The translations under genes were made by a program, and so were the position numbers. The notes beneath the pieces are model-generated. The model worked only from the letters and a program-made list of their open reading frames with translations, had not been told where the DNA came from and made no database searches. 64,000 bases of DNA, from positions 4,340,001-4,404,000 of the forward strand of contig CAVXHV010000005.1 in the NCBI GenBank assembly GCA_963761445.1. Reading direction: 5' to 3'. This stretch comes from CAVXHV01 sp963761445. GTDB taxonomy: Bacteria; Planctomycetota; Planctomycetia; Isosphaerales; Isosphaeraceae. This document shows positions 44,346 to 53,910 of the stretch, in pieces. The first letter of the stretch is position 1, and each line of letters begins with the position of its first letter.

Positions 44346-46982
44346 TATGCTGCTATAAGTATATGTTGTGATCCGACCTAGCTCGTTGGTCATCGACGCC
44401 GGCTCGGCAAAGCTATTGTACGTACCGTAGGTCACCGTGCTACCATCAGGGTTGATAATCCTGGTTACGTTTCCGTCGGCGTCGTACGCGTCCTGCGTGA
44501 TTCGGTTCATCGGATCGATGGTTATAGTCGCCAGCCCGTTGGCGTCGCTGTCGGCCGTTGTCACATCGCCCAGCGCGTCAACGGATTGGGCGGTCAGGCC
44601 CATACCTCGCCAATCGGGCCTGTCGGTAGTAATGTTGCCCAATGGATCGGTATACTTCGAGCCGACCTGTCCCAACAGAATTGCGGCCGCTGGACTGCCC
44701 GATGTGCCGGTATCCGTCCAGCCCTGCTCTTGCGCCGCAGAAAACTCCTCCGTCGTGCCGTCCGCCCGCGTAACCGTGCCGACACGTTCCGTCGAGTCGT
44801 ATGTGATGGTCGTGATCTTGGTCGGCTCGCCGGCCGAGGATGGCTCGGTCATGCTGACCATCCTGCCCGCGGAATCATAGCTGTAATCCCAGGTGCTACC
44901 GTCGGGATATTCGACCGCCGTCAGGTCGCCGCTCGCCAGCGTGAAGGTGGCAAGCCGGCCCGCAGGGTCCTGGATCGACTGCAGTTGGTCGCTGACGTTA
45001 TATGTAAATGTAGTCACCTCGCTGAATGGATCGGTAATCTTCGAGAGCAGGTTGCCTGAATAGGTAAAAGTCGTCGTTAGGCCGTTACGATCAACGTCGG
45101 ATGTCTCGAGGCCGGCGGAGCTGAAGTTCTGCTTCGTGCCGTCGGTCAACGTTAGGGTATAAGTGCCGTTGCTGTTAAGGACCAAGGTGGAAAAAGTTCC
45201 TGGCGGGGTCGTGTACGTTCCACCGCCGCTGCCAAAGCTCCCGGAGAACCAAAAAACGGCGTCGTTGCTCTCTTCGAGGATCACGCCTCCCGTCGCAGAG
45301 ATGATCTTGTTGAGGCCCGGGAGAGTCCAACCGGCGCCGAGCGCCGCGAAAGTTGGGTCCTGCGCGGCGTTTTCAACCGTGGCCGTATTGCTATAGGTGA
45401 AGGTCGTCGGCGTACTACCTCGGTAGTCAACGATCGTCATCGTGTACGAATAGCGGCCGGTGCTTAACGTGTGCGCGTTGGCCTGAAGGCCGATCTGCAT
45501 AATGTCGCCCGGGGTGAATGAGCTTGTATTATAGTAATATGTGGGTCCAACAGAGCCGTCGAAAGTCAACTGGGCTGATACCTGCGAAGGTGTGCTCTGT
45601 GTGGGGTCGAGTTGGTGTTCGGCGACCACGATGGGCAGGGTGTTCGCGGCAAGCGAGTTATAAGTCAGGCCGACGGAAGGAACATTGGGGTTATAGCTCG
45701 GTAGGATGATTGCCGTGTTCCAAGCACCGGTGTACGATGTTACGTATGTTCCGGAGCAGGTCGGGCACAGACCGACTAACGGGGAGTCGGATGCAGCCGG
45801 CAGCAGCGAACCGGGGTCGATGGTTTGGTTGTTCCAGGATGTGACGCCCGATGTCGTACCCGTTCCGGCCGGCACCCAAAAGGTATAGGTTTGGCTGACC
45901 ACGTTGCTATTCGGGTCGGTGACGGTGAGTGTGGTAGATTCCGCCTTGGCGGTAGAGATTGATGTATTCCAGTGGAAGGTGAGGTCATAGCTGCTGGCGC
46001 CACTGATGCCGGTGGCATCCGTCAAACCCGACGTGTCCCATGAGTACGTGTAGGTACCAGACGCCGAGTCGATTACCTGCGCGCGCAGGTCCACCGCACC
46101 GCCCGGGGTGGCGAGCTGCTCGGCGCCCGGAACGAAGACCGAGCCGTCGTTGTAATCGAGCGTGATCAAGGTGAATGCCGGCGAACTGGTCGGCGTAACG
46201 CCCCCAACAGATGGGGACGCTGAACCCGTAGCGCCCTGGAGCTTGGCGGCAAGTCCGTTTCGCGAGATCGTCGTGCCGGCGGCGGGTGCGGCGGCTGACG
46301 CCGCAGGGGCAGAGCCGTTGAGTCCGAGTGTGGACAGCAGCGATGCCGAGGACGCGGCCGAGGCAGCCGAGGCGCCGGTGTTACTCTGGCGGCCGTAGCC
46401 GGATCCGACGGTCGCGACCGGCCCGAAGCGCGGCGAGGAAATGCCACCGGAGCTGCCGCGCGGTGGCAGAGCACCGCCGCCGGTACCGGAAGGTTTGGCC
46501 GGGTGCCAGGGGGCCGAGATACTGTGGGATTGGCTGGCTTGAGCCTCCCCACTGCCTAGGGAATCGATAAAGTCTGTCGCGCTGCCGCTGGTTGCGCGCT
46601 CGCGTGACTGTGCGTCGTCGGCTTCGGAGCTGTCGGAAAGAGCGCGCCCGCCTGCATCGCCCCCTTTGTCGGGCGCGAGGACGAACGGCGTTACGTCGAC
46701 CGGTGCGGCGTGAGCTTGTTTGGATGGCACCGTGCGGGGCATCGCCTGGTCCGGAGGCGGGGACGTAGTGTGAGCATTGTTCCCGCCGTCTCCATCCAAG
46801 GCTCTGAGCTGAGCGGCTGCCGGCGCGATGCCGGCAGCGAAAGCAGCCAAGCCAATCGGGGTCACGGTCGATCTGGGTTCCATCCGCTCAAGCTCACGTC
46901 GGAATGCCAGCCTTCGACGGCGTCGCTCGGTGAAGCTCGACTGCACGCGGCCGAAACTCATGACGCGCTCCTTCGTGTGCAT
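44298..46982 (-). CDS. RHS/YD-repeat protein, N-terminal part
   Basis: The 894-aa frame starts MHTKERVMSFGRVQSSF with an Arg-rich segment, then a hydrophobic helix (PIGLAAFAAGIAPAAAQL) that could be a signal or anchor. A Ser/Ala/Gly-rich linker to about residue 270 is followed by an Ig-like domain (VDLRAQVIDSASGTYTYSWD) and RHS/YD repeats (TFTYSGNLLSKITDP, WDYSYDSAGRMVSM, AYDADGNVTRIINPDGS). It breaks off after GRITTYTYSS, and the last 17 residues belong to the inserted element. The C-terminal RHS core and tip lie at 41232-42263. As an intact gene it would encode a large secreted shell protein delivering a C-terminal toxin. Confidence 0.85.
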   Translation of the reverse strand: MHTKERVMSFGRVQSSFTERRRRRLAFRRELERMEPRSTVTPIGLAAFAAGIAPAAAQLRALDGDGGNNAHTTSPPPDQAMPRTVPSKQAHAAPVDVTPFVLAPDKGGDAGGRALSDSSEADDAQSRERATSGSATDFIDSLGSGEAQASQSHSISAPWHPAKPSGTGGGALPPRGSSGGISSPRFGPVATVGSGYGRQSNTGASAASAASSASLLSTLGLNGSAPAASAAAPAAGTTISRNGLAAKLQGATGSASPSVGGVTPTSSPAFTLITLDYNDGSVFVPGAEQLATPGGAVDLRAQVIDSASGTYTYSWDTSGLTDATGISGASSYDLTFHWNTSISTAKAESTTLTVTDPNSNVVSQTYTFWVPAGTGTTSGVTSWNNQTIDPGSLLPAASDSPLVGLCPTCSGTYVTSYTGAWNTAIILPSYNPNVPSVGLTYNSLAANTLPIVVAEHQLDPTQSTPSQVSAQLTFDGSVGPTYYYNTSSFTPGDIMQIGLQANAHTLSTGRYSYTMTIVDYRGSTPTTFTYSNTATVENAAQDPTFAALGAGWTLPGLNKIISATGGVILEESNDAVFWFSGSFGSGGGTYTTPPGTFSTLVLNSNGTYTLTLTDGTKQNFSSAGLETSDVDRNGLTTTFTYSGNLLSKITDPFSEVTTFTYNVSDQLQSIQDPAGRLATFTLASGDLTAVEYPDGSTWDYSYDSAGRMVSMTEPSSAGEPTKITTITYDSTERVGTVTRADGTTEEFSAAQEQGWTDTGTSGSPAAAILLGQVGSKYTDPLGNITTDRPDWRGMGLTAQSVDALGDVTTADSDANGLATITIDPMNRITQDAYDADGNVTRIINPDGSTVTYGTYNSFAEPASMTNELGRITTYTYSSIAATKGFTGLERRLAA

Positions 46983-47234
46983 GGATCAGAGGTGCGGACA
47001 AAGATCGACCACATCTGCTGTGAAAGAGACGAGCACGGGACACCTGATACGCGCCAATAGCCGACGGGCGCGGGAGGCGCACAACACACCGGTAGGCCAA
47101 CCGGGATTTCGGGTTCGACCGCACGCGCGCTGTCAGTGAGACCGCGCGAGCGACAGCACCCTACAGCGCATCGGAATTGCTTTCACTTCTGGTAACCGGA
47201 TCGTTCTATAAGTAATAATGGCTCGTGACCCGGC
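46983..47234. other. Upstream region of the RHS gene
   Basis: This 252-base gap between the ECF sigma gene and the RHS gene shows no ORF of merit. A TAAGTAATAATGG stretch near 47210 is locally AT-rich. The RHS promoter is expected here, but no clear boxes are visible. Confidence 0.4.
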
Positions 47235-47879
47235 TTACCGGCGCGAGAGCGCCGAATTTCCTTGTCTTTTCATTCCGAATTCGTTTTCCAAGTGGCTCAA
47301 CCCCTGGCGGAGGAGATGCGCTGCGAACTTGGCGCGGCAGCGGCGAACGTGTCCCCAGGCTGCGTCCTCCGAGACTTGCACAAGCGCTGCAATATCCGAC
47401 AGACTTCGCTCTGCCAGCCAGAGCATGGTGGCAATCTTGCGCTCCGGCTCTTCCAACCCCGCCAGAAAGTCTTCCACGAGGCGTCGCAGCCGATTCTCAG
47501 CCAGCGTCCAATCGAGCTCGATCTCGGGCTTCGGACCCGGGTCTACCAACATTTCGGCCTGCGCCTCGCACAACGCAAGCGGCCGCGCCGGGCGCCGGCG
47601 TGCGCGCTTGATTGCCAAGCGCCAAGCGATTGCGCCGGCCAAGCGCAAGTACTCGGCACGTGCCGGTGTCGCCCCGAGTCGCCTGATCTTGCGGATCAGC
47701 TCGAGCCAGGCATCCTGGACAACGTCGTCGAATTCCGAGCCAACCGCCGGCACGCGCGCAATCTGTGACCGGATCACAGCGGTGCACGCGCGAGTCAGCT
47801 CCTCGGCCACACGGCTGCATCTTCGGAGAAGCCTGGCCCGCTCGCCCCTCCATGCGCTGTCCCCACGTTCGCAAGGCAT
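47235..47879 (-). CDS. ECF-type RNA polymerase sigma factor
   Basis: This ECF sigma factor is taken from ATG 47879, about 214 aa; the frame is open to 47945. Region 2 is DDVVQDAWLELIRKIRRL with a preceding helix (VAEELTRACTAVIRSQIARV), and region 4 is LEEPERKIATMLWLAERSLSDIA with VSEDAAWGHVRRCRAKFAAHL as the DNA-reading helix. There is no anti-sigma factor next to it. It precedes the RHS gene by 252 nt on the same strand and may control that locus, which is inference. Confidence 0.8.
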   Translation of the reverse strand: MPCERGDSAWRGERARLLRRCSRVAEELTRACTAVIRSQIARVPAVGSEFDDVVQDAWLELIRKIRRLGATPARAEYLRLAGAIAWRLAIKRARRRPARPLALCEAQAEMLVDPGPKPEIELDWTLAENRLRRLVEDFLAGLEEPERKIATMLWLAERSLSDIAALVQVSEDAAWGHVRRCRAKFAAHLLRQGLSHLENEFGMKRQGNSALSRR

Positions 47880-47945
47880 TCTTGATCCAACATGTGCAAT
47901 CTCCCGCGAGTAATGACAAGCGTGAGACGTAACATGAACCGACAT

Positions 47946-48492
47946 GCGACCGACTGCGCGGTGTGAGCCCCCGGGCGCGTGTCAATGGGCCGTGCACGCA
48001 CACCGATCCATGGCATTGCTCGACCCTGGTTTGTGGGCGCGCGCGACGACCTGACGGCCTGAAACCGTCGGCATCATCCAACGTTTAATATGACCCTGAC
48101 TTCCGAATAGCGAGCTCTACTCGCCGCTTGATGTGGTTTGCAGTCACGACCGTTGATGCGAGTGGCGGCCCACCCATTAGGCCAAATGCTGAATATGACA
48201 AGCGACTATATTTGGTCAATCCCGTGGCAAAAAGCAAGAGGGCAGTTCAGAAAAATCGGTTCGAGTCGCGAGCCCGGACAGTAATCATGTTTCAGTAATC
48301 GTGCCGGCGGCGAGCAGGCATAAGAAAGGATGAGCGGGACGCTAAAATGAGCAATAAATATGTTTCAAGTTCGGAACACAATCTTATCGACCACCCTTAA
48401 TCTCCGGCGGCTCTCCGGTTAGGGCAGCTTCCGGCGGGATCTAACGTGTATATGGGAATATCGAATACCGGGTAATGGGCGGGACCAACTCG
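47946..48492. other. Intergenic, AT-richer than surroundings
   Basis: No protein-like frame. Around 48180-48380 the base composition is clearly more AT-rich than the neighbours (TTTCAAGTTCGG, AATAAATATG). It separates the ECF gene from the end of the DUF4159 gene. No terminator hairpin with a T-run was found. Confidence 0.45.
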
Positions 48493-50789
48493 TCAGGGCA
48501 GTGTCGAATAGATCACGATGTTGGCCGCGATCCTGACGGCGCTTTCGTGCACATAACCCTTGCATCCCATGCCGGTGTGCCGCTCGAGCGCGCAGCCGAT
48601 GTCGAACCTGGAATAGATGATCGCCCAGTGATTGTCGATCTTGACTCCCTCGAGCTGAGGAAAACCGCGCGCGCCTCCGGCTGACTCCGTATAGTGCACG
48701 TCCTTGAGGTCGAAGCCCACTTTGTTGCCGTAGAGCTCATCGGTCTGCGGAATCGGCACCAGCGGGTTGTTGGGCAGCAGCACGGCGACGAACTTCCGGA
48801 ACGCCCCGTCAAAATTTGCGCTGCCGCAGGCGGCGTCGGCAAAGAGAGTTCCGCCGCCGGGGTCGAGATGTTTGCGCAGCGCCTCGAGGTCGGTGTCGTC
48901 AAACGAGAGCGCCGCGCGGCCGTGCACGTAAATGAGCGGGTAATAGGCCAAGTTGGGGTCGCGGGGAAGGAGCTCCTTTTGCTTGATGACCACGTCGAAC
49001 GAGAGCGGGGGCTTGCGGAGAACTTCCATCAGGTTAGGGATGGCCTGCGGGGCGATGTTCCAGTCGCCGCTGTGCTTGAGCTTGGCGATCTGCAGCGCAC
49101 CCCGTATGAACTTATCAGCCTTGAAGTCGACCACATCGCGGATGACCAGCTTGTCGGCCGGCAGCTCGCGGCCCGTGGCGTAATCGATGACATTCTGTCC
49201 AACTTTGATCGACTTGATGACGGCGACGTTGGCCGGGCTGCGCTCCAACTGGTTCCAGTAGCAGGAGAGATCAACCGGGGAATAAATGACGACTGTACGG
49301 CAGCCGTAATCGATACCCAGCAGAGGGTGAACCTCCGGTGACAGCAGATGCTTGGATCGCCAGACCGGATGGTCGGCGGGGAGGGACTTGAGCTCGATGC
49401 TCGGGTCAGGGAAGAGTTCTTTCATCAATTGTTTGAAACCGCGATCGAAAGCGCGGCTGCCGCAGCAGGCGTCGGCGAAGATGAACCCCCCTTGCTCGAC
49501 AAACGCCTGGAGATTCTTCTTGGCCTGCGGTGAGAAGTCCGGAACTTCATGCCCGTTGAAGAATACGATCGGGGCCTGGAGCATTTCCTGAATCGTGGCG
49601 GTGCGCGGGTCAACCACCTGCCAGGCGAGCAGGTTCTTCCAGTCTTCCGCGACAATGGAAACCATGTTCCGAACGTCGTCGGGGTCGTTATTCCAATCCT
49701 GTCCCTGCGAATGACGCAGCTTGTTGATCAAAACCGGCGCGCGCCCCTTGGCCAGAAAGAGCAAAGCAAACGAGGTCGCCACGATCTCGTTTTCCTGGAT
49801 CGTACCACGCCAGAAACCGGAAAAATGGTTCTGGTCCTTGACGAGCTGTTCGGCGCCCATGCGATACCAGTCGTTCTGCCCGAAGAAACGCACGCCTGCG
49901 AGCCGGCCGGCTCGCTCAAGTGCGTACAAATAATAGTATCTCCACTGCTGGCCGTTGCCGAAGTTCTGGTGCACGTCGAAGTGGTTCGCCAGCCAATCAA
50001 CGCCCTTGTTGACGAACGGGTTGTAGCCCCCTTTGCCGCAGTCGCGAATGCCTTCGCCCTGAAGGTGCTCGAGACTCTCGTCAGCGCCGGGCCCCGGTGA
50101 GTATCAGGCTCGAGATGCCCGCGCAGGTCATGCTCGCTGTCGACTGTTTCTGCTGCGGTGTATAGCCCCAGCCGCCGTCGCGGTTCTGGGAAAGCTCGAA
50201 ATACGTGCGAGACAGCAGCCAGACCTCGGGCCGGATTGTCACTCCAGCCTCCCTGGCCGCATTCAACCCCAGCAGGGCATATTGCGTGTTCGAGTTATCG
50301 CCGGGGTGCATCGGAATGTGATAATTCCACGACCCGGGCCAGAGCGTCCGCTCGCCCAGCTTGATCTGGCCTCGCTCGAGGAACTCCACATTCGGCAGGA
50401 TGCGGTTCCGGTCCCGAGCGGGCTCGGCCGCCGCGAAGACCATGGTCTGAAGGCCAACGGCGTACGTGCTGTTGAGCTGCTCGGCATTGAATTGCCTCAG
50501 GAACTCAAGGGCGCGCTGAATCACGGGCGACTTCGGTTTCTCGCCCGCCGTCATCAGAGCGAGCGTGACCAGACTCGTCGTCCCGGTTCGCGCGGCACCG
50601 TCGACGTCGGTCCACGAGCCGTCGGGCGACTTGCTTCTCCTTCAAGTACCGAACGCCCTCGCGGATCGCATGTTCGACCTCCCCACTGGTCACGTCGCCC
50701 CGGGCTTCCCGTCGGTCGCAATGCAGCACGGCGGCGATCAGCGTCGCGATCAGACCGGCCCGCCAGAAAGTCTTCCCCGAGCGGAGCAT
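48493..50789 (-). CDS. Secreted DUF4159 protein with prenyltransferase-like repeats (frameshifts)
   Basis: ATG 50789 starts an Arg-containing signal peptide (MLRSGKTFWRAGLIATLIAAV). Helical repeats of the squalene-cyclase/prenyltransferase fold follow (AIREGVRYLKEKQ; after a shift near 50620 TGTTSLVTLALMTAG, YAVGLQTMVFAAAE, NSNTQYALLGLNAA, NRDGGWGYTP). A second shift near 50090 leads to GVDWLANHFDVHQN and the intact 493-codon frame. That frame holds the DUF4159 domain, present twice in form (QAPIVFFNGHEVPDFSP and YPLIYVHGRAALSFDD, each followed by GGGTLFADAACGS-like motifs). The total is about 765 aa, exported. Its function is not known. Confidence 0.82.
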
Positions 50790-50873
50790 CAGTGAGCCCT
50801 CATAGTCAGCAACACGGGGTCGGATGCGGCTCGCTTCCGAAAAAAAGCGACGGGTACAGCGATCCCATCAATG

Positions 50874-52265
50874 CTAGTCAGGAACCAGCGCCCGCCACAA
50901 GAGATTGTGAATCTCGAGCATGGCAATCGCGGGGCCCGCCCCCGGAGACAGGCCATCACCGATGAGCACCGGCTTGTCCTCGAGATCGACCGCTGGCACG
51001 CCGTGGCTGCCCCGCACGATCCTGGCGTCGAGCGAAACCACGTCGAACAGGCTGCGAAACCCCAGCTTCTTGCGGGCGAGCTGCACGATCGCTCGGCCCT
51101 GGGACCAGGGCCGCCCAGGGTCGAAGAACAGCTCACACGGGTCATAGCCGGGCTTGCGGTGAATGTCGACGGTGCGCGCGAAATCAGGCGCCAGCCGATC
51201 GTCGAGCCAGTAGGGATAGGCAAACCATGAATCGCCCCGCGACATGGCCACCAGTTCACCGGACCGAGGATGATCGAGACCGATTTCCGATCTCTCACGC
51301 CCTGAGTATACCCGCGCAACTCCCGGCAGACTCGATACGAGCTCGTTCACCCGGCCAGATAGGCGATCGTTCGCGTCATTCACGTAGATGTGGGCAACCT
51401 GATGATCGCAGACCGCAAACGCCTGGCTCTGGAATGAGTCGAGCACTTCACCGAACGGCCCCGGCCGAACCTTGAGCAACCCCGCTTCGCGCAGCACGCG
51501 GTTGAGAAGAATCGGCTGCGTCACGTCAGTGTGTCCGTACTCGCTGACGATCCAGACCCGAGCTCCTTCAGCCGCCGCGGCGTCGAGAATGACGCCACAC
51601 GCGGAATCGAGCTCGCGCGTCAGGCGAGCCATATCGCAGCCTGAGGGACCGAATCGCTGGGGGTCGTAGTCGAGATGCGGCAGGTAGACAAGCGTGAGGT
51701 CGGGGTGGTCGCTCCTCACGACTTCGGCCGCGCATCGTGCGATCCATTCGGTGCAAGGCAGCCCGGCCTTCGGTCCCCAGAACGTGTGGAACGGAAACTT
51801 TCCCAGCGACCGCTCGAGCCTTTCGCAGAGCCCATCGGGCGTGCCGGCGATTCCGAAGACTTTGTTGCCGTCGGCGCCGTAGTGGGGCTTGGGCGTCACC
51901 GAGATCTCGGCCGCGGAACCCTGATTGAACCACCAAAAGAGTTTGGCAACCCGCGCCGGGCGGCCGCGATCCGCCGTGATGCGTGCAAGCGCCTGATCGA
52001 TCGTCTCGGCCTCGATCAAGGCGTGCGACTGCTGCCAGAATCGTACCTCTCGCGTGTCGCGAAAGAGCCAACCGTTGCCGACGATGCCGTGCTCTTGCGG
52101 AAGCTTGCCGGTCAAGATGCTCGCCTGGGCCGAGCAGGTGACTGCCGGTATCACCTCCTCGACCGAGCGAACCCAGCCCGTCTCGGCCAGGCGCTTGAGC
52201 CTGGGAGCCAGCGCGAGCAGCCGCCGGGTGAGGCCCACCGCATTGATCAGGATGAGCGGTTGCAT
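50874..52265 (-). CDS. Alkaline phosphatase superfamily protein (phosphodiesterase/pyrophosphatase)
   Basis: This 463-aa enzyme of the type I phosphodiesterase/nucleotide pyrophosphatase group has the Thr nucleophile region EVIPAVTCSAQASILTGKLP, then HGIVGNGWLFRDT, LVYLPHLDYDPQRFGP, VSEYGHTDVTQPI and IVRGSHGVP with the metal-binding His/Asp set. There is no signal peptide (MQPLILINAVGL), so it may be cytosolic. Family members hydrolyse nucleotide pyrophosphates or phosphodiesters; the substrate is unknown. The frame is intact. It lies 84 nt upstream of the DUF4159 gene on the same strand. Confidence 0.85.
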   Translation of the reverse strand: MQPLILINAVGLTRRLLALAPRLKRLAETGWVRSVEEVIPAVTCSAQASILTGKLPQEHGIVGNGWLFRDTREVRFWQQSHALIEAETIDQALARITADRGRPARVAKLFWWFNQGSAAEISVTPKPHYGADGNKVFGIAGTPDGLCERLERSLGKFPFHTFWGPKAGLPCTEWIARCAAEVVRSDHPDLTLVYLPHLDYDPQRFGPSGCDMARLTRELDSACGVILDAAAAEGARVWIVSEYGHTDVTQPILLNRVLREAGLLKVRPGPFGEVLDSFQSQAFAVCDHQVAHIYVNDANDRLSGRVNELVSSLPGVARVYSGRERSEIGLDHPRSGELVAMSRGDSWFAYPYWLDDRLAPDFARTVDIHRKPGYDPCELFFDPGRPWSQGRAIVQLARKKLGFRSLFDVVSLDARIVRGSHGVPAVDLEDKPVLIGDGLSPGAGPAIAMLEIHNLLWRALVPD

Positions 52266-52294
52266 TTTCCTCCGCGGCGGCGTCTCATTACAAA

Positions 52295-52849
52295 ATGGAA
52301 GATCATGAGAACCCCGAGCCCTTGCCTGCTTATTCGTACTATCCCGGTTGCCCCTGGCCGCACCCGAATCGCTCCTTTGACGGGCAATCGAGTCACGTCG
52401 CCGATCGCCGCACGGCCCTACCGGGCCGGGAACGCGAGTGGTGGAGGGCTCGGTTCCAGCGTGGTGTCGAGCTGTTCAACGCTGGATATTATTGGGAAGC
52501 GCACGAAGTCTGGGAAGATCTCTGGCATGTGGAGGGGCGGACAGGTCCGACAGCCGAGGTGCTCAAAGGACTGATCAAGCTCGCCGCGGCGGGCGTTAAA
52601 GTGCGCGAGCGACGAGAGAGCGGCGTCCGCACGCACTGCCGCCGTGCTGCGATGTCGTTCGCTCTGGCAGCGGAGCAGGGGGGGCGCCGGCAGCTCGGGC
52701 TGGACCTGGATGTCTGGGCACGGCGCTGCCAGTTGCTGGCGGAGAGTCCGCCCCGAGATCCCGGTCCGGCGGATGCGCCGGTCACGCAGGTTTTTGATTT
52801 CCCCGTTGAATGCGCGTACGCCGGACCAACGGCTTCTCCACGAAGCTGA
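52295..52849 (+). CDS. DUF309 domain protein
   Basis: This 184-aa protein carries the DUF309 signature FNAGYYWEAHEVWEDLW at residues 61-77, followed by LKGLIKLAAAGVKVRE. The family is a small all-helical fold in bacteria and plants, with no firmly established activity. The N-terminal 45 residues are Pro-rich. Start ATG 52295 lies 29 nt from the divergent phosphatase-superfamily gene. A shared promoter region of so few bases implies overlapping promoters. Confidence 0.85.
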   Translation: MEDHENPEPLPAYSYYPGCPWPHPNRSFDGQSSHVADRRTALPGREREWWRARFQRGVELFNAGYYWEAHEVWEDLWHVEGRTGPTAEVLKGLIKLAAAGVKVRERRESGVRTHCRRAAMSFALAAEQGGRRQLGLDLDVWARRCQLLAESPPRDPGPADAPVTQVFDFPVECAYAGPTASPRS

Positions 52850-52907
52850 CTGTAAGAGGAACCGAGCCAGCGCATACGGTATACTCAATTAGCGGAGGGT
52901 TTTCGAC

Positions 52908-53720
52908 ATGCGCTCGCCATTTCCTGGGATGGACCCGTACATTGAAGCGTTTGGCTTGTGGGAAGACTTTCACAGCGACTTCATCGGCGAAATAAAGCGG
53001 ACCCTGGCGGGCCTTGTTCCGCAACGGTATGCGGTTCGAACCGGCGAGCGAGCGTACGTGGCGATCGGGGCTGCACCAGACGGTGATCGCCATGAGCTGG
53101 TACCGGACGTTGCGCTCACGGCGTCGCACCGGCCAGACGGCGCCGGATGCACGGTCGCTTTGACCTCCGAGAGCGAGGTGGATCCGGAGGCGACCCCGGT
53201 GCTGATGCACGCCATTGTTGAAGCGGAATACCGAGAACTCTTTCTCGAAATTCATCAAGTTGAACCAAAACGCCGTCTGGTTACTGCCATCGAGGTGCTC
53301 TCGCCGTCGAACAAACGGCCGGGCACGAAAGGCTGGCGTCTGTATCACCGCAAACGTCAGGCTTGCCTGGGCGGTTCGGTCAATTTCGTTGAGCTGGACC
53401 TATTGCCCCGCGGGCGGCGGATGCCGATGGCGAGCCGCTGGCCCGAAAGCCCGTATTATCTGCTCATGTGCCGGCGAAGGGAGACGCGATGCACTGTGTG
53501 GCGGGCGCATTTTCGTCACCCATTGCCGGGGCTTTGTGTTCCATTGGCGCCACCTGACCCGGACATCATGTTGGCTTTGCAGCCGCTGGTGGACGCTGTG
53601 TATGCTCGGTCGCGATACGACCGGGACATCGACTATCGCCAGCCACTCCGGCCTCCGCTTAGCCCGTCCGAGACCATCTGGCTCGAAGCACAGTTGGCGG
53701 AACGGCACAAGCAGGTGTAA
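52908..53720 (+). CDS. DUF4058 family protein
   Basis: This 270-aa protein starts at ATG 52908 with GGAGGG 8 nt upstream. The family hallmark MRSPFPGMDPYIEA is followed by LWEDFHSDFIGEIKRTL, YVAIG, FLEIHQVEPKRRLVTAIEVLSPSNKRPG and YRQPLRPPLSPSE near the C-terminus. DUF4058 proteins are common in planctomycetes and cyanobacteria. The EVLSPSNK block resembles a nuclease-like fold, but no activity has been established to my knowledge. Intact. Confidence 0.9.
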   Translation: MRSPFPGMDPYIEAFGLWEDFHSDFIGEIKRTLAGLVPQRYAVRTGERAYVAIGAAPDGDRHELVPDVALTASHRPDGAGCTVALTSESEVDPEATPVLMHAIVEAEYRELFLEIHQVEPKRRLVTAIEVLSPSNKRPGTKGWRLYHRKRQACLGGSVNFVELDLLPRGRRMPMASRWPESPYYLLMCRRRETRCTVWRAHFRHPLPGLCVPLAPPDPDIMLALQPLVDAVYARSRYDRDIDYRQPLRPPLSPSETIWLEAQLAERHKQV

Positions 53721-53910
53721 TTGCCTGGTCGGGGGCGGTTCACGGCGGAGATCGTCTCGAAGCATCGTAGCGAGCACCAAATTCGTTCGGGTCTGGGCAG
53801 GCTCCGCCGCGGCGACCGGCCGCAGGGGTATACGATCTACGTCAAATCTGCGGTGTAACTCCTAGAGCGGCGGGCCGCTGTCGTGACGCGTATCGTGTAA
53901 GACTTGGCCA

